DNA of 64,000 nt from Myxococcus xanthus. GTDB taxonomy: Bacteria > Myxococcota > Myxococcia > Myxococcales > Myxococcaceae. The stretch is from positions 558,001 through 622,000 of the forward strand of contig NZ_FNOH01000004.1 in NCBI RefSeq assembly GCF_900106535.1, given 5' to 3'. The number at the start of each line of letters is the position of its first letter. Position 1 is the stretch's first letter. The position numbers and the translations under genes were made by a program. The notes under the pieces were generated by a model, which was not told where the DNA came from, did not search any database, and was given only the letters and a program-made list of their open reading frames with translations. Positions 60,218-64,000 of the stretch are shown here, piece by piece.

Positions 60218-61957
60218 GTGGGCGGGAAACGCTTTCCAAGGATGTTCCTGGCGGGAGTCGCGGGGCTGATGGTGGCGTGTGGTGGCGACTCCGGAAGCCG
60301 TGGCCTTCCGGACCCCGCCAGCGAGCCCCCTGACAACGGGACGCTTCCCGACGCAGGCCTGCCCACGAACGGCACGGACGGAGGGACGACACCCGACGCG
60401 GGAACCGGCCCAGGTCCCCCTGACGGCGGCGAGCCCGACGGCGGCCCACCGCCGCAGTCCAACCTCTGTGAGCCCACCGCGGGCGAGCCACGCTGGGTGC
60501 TCGAAGGCGAGCCCGTCTCCGCCACCGTGACGTGCACCACCGGCCATGCCGCGCCGGACACGCGCTTCGTCGTGGACAACCTGCCGCCCGGCGCCCGGTT
60601 CGATGCGGCCACGGGCACCCTGAGCTGGACGCCCGGCAAGGACCAGGCCGCCGTGTGGCACCTCACGCTCCGGGAAGAGAGCACCGGCGAGACGGGCACG
60701 CTCAAGGTCGGCGTGGCGGAGAACGAGTCCGCGCCCGGCAACGTCCCCATCGTCGACCCGGCGGCCTACACGGAGGAGTTCGGCCTGCCGGTGTTCCACC
60801 TCTCCTACGAGGGCGGTTTGACGGCGGGCGGCTACCTGCCGGTGCAGCTCGTCTACCGGGGCCAGCGCTTCGACCTGGAGGCGAAGTACCGGGGCGCCAC
60901 CTCCAGTGTGTTTCCCAAGCGCAGCCTCACGCTGAAATTCCCGGACGAGGACCTGTTCACCGAGCCTGTCTTCGGAAACGGCTTCGAGGACCGCAAGCGC
61001 GTGGTGCTCATCACCACGTTCAATGACAACTCCTACATTCGCTCACGGCTCGCCTTCGACGTGTGGAGCCGGATGAGCCCGGGCCATATCCACCTGCGCA
61101 CCTACAGCGCGGTGCTCTACGCCAACAACAAATACGTCGGCCTTTACACGGCTGCGGACCACGTCAACAAACGCCTGATGGCCGCGCACGGCATCGACAA
61201 GGACGCGGACGCCTTCAAGGCCGTGGACCACCGCGCCAACTTCTCGCGCCTGCGCAAAGACGGCACGACCAAGAGCAGCCTCCACGAAGGCTTCGAAAAG
61301 TCGGAGGGCGATCCCGAGGAAGGCGAGCCTGGCGCCTTCGCGCCCATGGAGGCGCTCACCGCCTTCATCGCGGACTCGAACGCGGACGCCTTCCGCGCCG
61401 GCTTCCCGCAGCGGATGAATGCGCGGGACTACGAAGACTGGTGGATCTTCAACACGCTCATCCTGGGCGTGGACTCGCAGGCGAAGAATGCCTACCACGC
61501 CTACGACCCGGCCACCGGCGGCCCCTGGCGCTTCATCCCCTGGGACTTGGACGCGAGCTTCGGGCAGACCTACGACACCACCCGGACCTCACCCACGGCG
61601 CGGCCCAATTTCCGGGCGGACAACCTGCTCTTCCAGCGCATGCTGGCCGACCCCACCATCGCCGGGCCCTTGCGCGAGCGCTACCGGGCGCTGCTGCACG
61701 GCAGCCTGAACGTGGAGGTCATGCAGGCCCTCATCGACGGCTACGTCCAGGAGACGGCGCCTTCCGCGCGGCGTGACTGGGCGAAGTGGGGCGCCAAGCA
61801 CCGCGCCTTCGGCGACCCGAATGACCCGTGGGGCGGCCATGGCAACTTCCCCCACTGGCACACGCGCAAGGACTTCAACTCCTACGAGAAGGAAATCGAG
61901 TACGTGCGCCAGTGGATTCGGACCCGCTGGGACGCGCTGGAGAGCCAGTTGCCCTGA
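60218..61957 (+). CDS. CotH-kinase-family lipoprotein
   Basis: 579 residues. GTG start after GAGGGGGGAG; signal peptide ending in LMVAC lipobox, then a ~60-residue Asp/Gly/Pro linker. Residues ~85-175 look like an Ig-like domain. From ~190 the CotH domain runs to the end: EAKYRGATSSVFPKRSLTLKF, RKRVVLITTFNDNSYIRSRLAFDVW, and RFIPWDLDASFGQ with the DxD metal site. CotH-family proteins are atypical kinases that modify secreted proteins, as in spore-coat assembly; here it would act at the cell surface, perhaps on spore-coat or matrix proteins. Confidence 0.85.
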   Translation: MGGKRFPRMFLAGVAGLMVACGGDSGSRGLPDPASEPPDNGTLPDAGLPTNGTDGGTTPDAGTGPGPPDGGEPDGGPPPQSNLCEPTAGEPRWVLEGEPVSATVTCTTGHAAPDTRFVVDNLPPGARFDAATGTLSWTPGKDQAAVWHLTLREESTGETGTLKVGVAENESAPGNVPIVDPAAYTEEFGLPVFHLSYEGGLTAGGYLPVQLVYRGQRFDLEAKYRGATSSVFPKRSLTLKFPDEDLFTEPVFGNGFEDRKRVVLITTFNDNSYIRSRLAFDVWSRMSPGHIHLRTYSAVLYANNKYVGLYTAADHVNKRLMAAHGIDKDADAFKAVDHRANFSRLRKDGTTKSSLHEGFEKSEGDPEEGEPGAFAPMEALTAFIADSNADAFRAGFPQRMNARDYEDWWIFNTLILGVDSQAKNAYHAYDPATGGPWRFIPWDLDASFGQTYDTTRTSPTARPNFRADNLLFQRMLADPTIAGPLRERYRALLHGSLNVEVMQALIDGYVQETAPSARRDWAKWGAKHRAFGDPNDPWGGHGNFPHWHTRKDFNSYEKEIEYVRQWIRTRWDALESQLP

Positions 61958-61965
61958 ACGGGCGG

Positions 61966-61993
61966 GTGTCCCCTCCCTCGGTGGAGGGGACAC
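61966..61993. terminator. Hairpin between CotH and asnS genes
   Basis: GTGTCCCCTCC (61966-61976) pairs exactly with GGAGGGGACAC (61983-61993), 6-base loop, between convergent genes. No T-tract. Confidence 0.65.
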
Positions 61994-62005
61994 TCGGACG
62001 GCGGT

Positions 62006-63406
<1,401 letters not shown>

Positions 63407-63689
63407 TGACGCTCTCCCTTGAGCCGTTTCGGGGACTGCGAGTTAGCCGGGCCCCGGCCCCGAGGACAAGGGCGCTGTGCCCCAAGCCTCGCCGCCCTGG
63501 CCGCCCAGAGGCGCTTCTGGGGGCTCCAAGCACCCCGCCAGACCGCCTGAAACCCGACCAACCATGTCAGACCCCCCAGGTATCTTTTTCCCATGGTCGC
63601 CCCAAAAGGGGACCAGCGATTCCACGAAACCCTCACGTCCCTCGCAGGCCTCACGGCCTGCCCTGGCCGTGCCCTACCTGGAGAGTCAC
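63407..63689. other. Divergent intergenic region between asnS and the last gene
   Basis: 283 bases. A perfect hairpin GCAGGCC-TCAC-GGCCTGC (63644-63661) sits in the 5' leader of the gene starting at 63690, and CCCCAAAAGGGG lies around 63596. Possible promoters are not clear. Confidence 0.4.
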
Positions 63690-64000
63690 ATGGCTACTCG
63701 TAAGACGTCCAAGCGCAATGTCGTCGCCCGCAACCGCTCCACCGAGGCCACCAAGGCCGCCTTCGAGGAGCTCGCTCGCAAGGCGCGCAACAAGCCCATC
63801 GTCTCCACCAAGGAGCAGGACGCGCAGGAGGCCCACGCGAAGAACGTCCTCGCGGACGTGTCCAGCCTCACCGCCGAATCCGCCGTGAAGAAAGTCACGG
63901 AGGCGGGCCTCACCATCAACAAGACGCTGGCCGGCATCAACGAGCAGGTCATCTCGCTGGTGGAGGAGCTGAAGCAGCTCGACGAGGCCATCCAGCTCAA
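63690..64000 (+). CDS. Helical coiled-coil-rich protein, N-terminal part
   Basis: Runs off the end of the window; 103 residues visible. It starts with a basic segment (MATRKTSKRNVVARNRS) and continues with long, charged helices (EELARKARNK; GINEQVISLVEELKQLDEAI) that could form a coiled coil. No family recognised. GGAGAG five bases before the ATG supports the start. Confidence 0.7.
   Translation, partial: MATRKTSKRNVVARNRSTEATKAAFEELARKARNKPIVSTKEQDAQEAHAKNVLADVSSLTAESAVKKVTEAGLTINKTLAGINEQVISLVEELKQLDEAIQL

Noticed and set aside
63407-63689. Asn-rich leader peptide for asnS
   Set aside because: I read the minus-strand leader of asnS in all frames; no run of AAC/AAT codons and no alternative hairpins of the thr or cys kind.

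Overview
The window is high-GC bacterial chromosome, almost fully coding, with strongly G/C-ending codons. Several features point to a myxobacterium, most likely Myxococcus or a close relative: secreted lipoproteins with Asp/Ala/Gly/Pro linkers, a histone-H1-like Lys/Ala protein, a large hybrid histidine kinase, a RIO kinase with a long disordered tail, Cys-rich lipoproteins and an orphan GspC. This assignment is inference from content; no 16S gene is present. I see no IS element, CRISPR array, tRNA or rRNA.

The most unusual feature is a set of three ribosome-mediated attenuators. At 871-1097 a short ORF with ten Thr codons, followed by three mutually complementary segments, precedes a threonyl-tRNA synthetase that lacks its TGS and editing domains. 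At 13682-14163 two Cys-rich leader ORFs, each followed by its own intrinsic terminator with a T-tract, stand in series before the sulfate assimilation operon. In the second cys leader a long hairpin that excludes the terminator can be drawn, and it begins just after the Cys codons. The operon (14164-22503, overlapping or tightly spaced genes) encodes APS reductase, siroheme synthesis (CysG N-terminal type, CobA), ATP sulfurylase (CysD, CysN) and sulfite reductase (CysJ, CysI). CysN carries a C-terminal relic of APS kinase without its P-loop, which fits an APS rather than PAPS route.

Layout. 1-818: end of an OPT-family transporter. 871-3406: thr leader and ThrRS, CBS protein, MsrB. 3479-7387: PurL. 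7684-10092: a coupled pair, acyltransferase-fold protein and PF10118-type protein. 10471-13471: Cys-rich secreted protein, Cys-rich cytosolic protein, an unknown, and a ferritin-like DUF2383 protein with a clear terminator. 13682-22503: cys attenuators and operon. 22527-31545: methyltransferase, GspC, sirtuin, AbrB-type membrane protein, GNAT, HELAH peptidase with TPRs, aldehyde dehydrogenase, pantothenate kinase. 31615-33833: MtfA-type peptidase and BamA-like barrel.

33941-37488 holds an MJ1316-domain protein and two overlapping PF10127/RlaP-like nucleotidyltransferases, a possible RNA-repair group. 37572-44795: glutathione reductase, hybrid kinase, H1-like/EF-hand fusion, RIO kinase. 44929-53866: dehydrogenase, five-heme cytochrome with a partner, C2-like lipoprotein, PIN protein, DEAD-box helicase, AlkB-like oxygenase, MepA-type endopeptidase. 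54016-58535: purine nucleoside phosphorylase, TonB-like protein, cytochrome P450, and two unknowns, one with foreign-looking composition. 59034-60099: AbiGi-like protein and a frameshifted MerR pseudogene. 60218-64000: CotH lipoprotein, AsnRS and the start of a coiled-coil-rich protein. Most convergent gene pairs are separated by strong GC hairpins without T-tracts.
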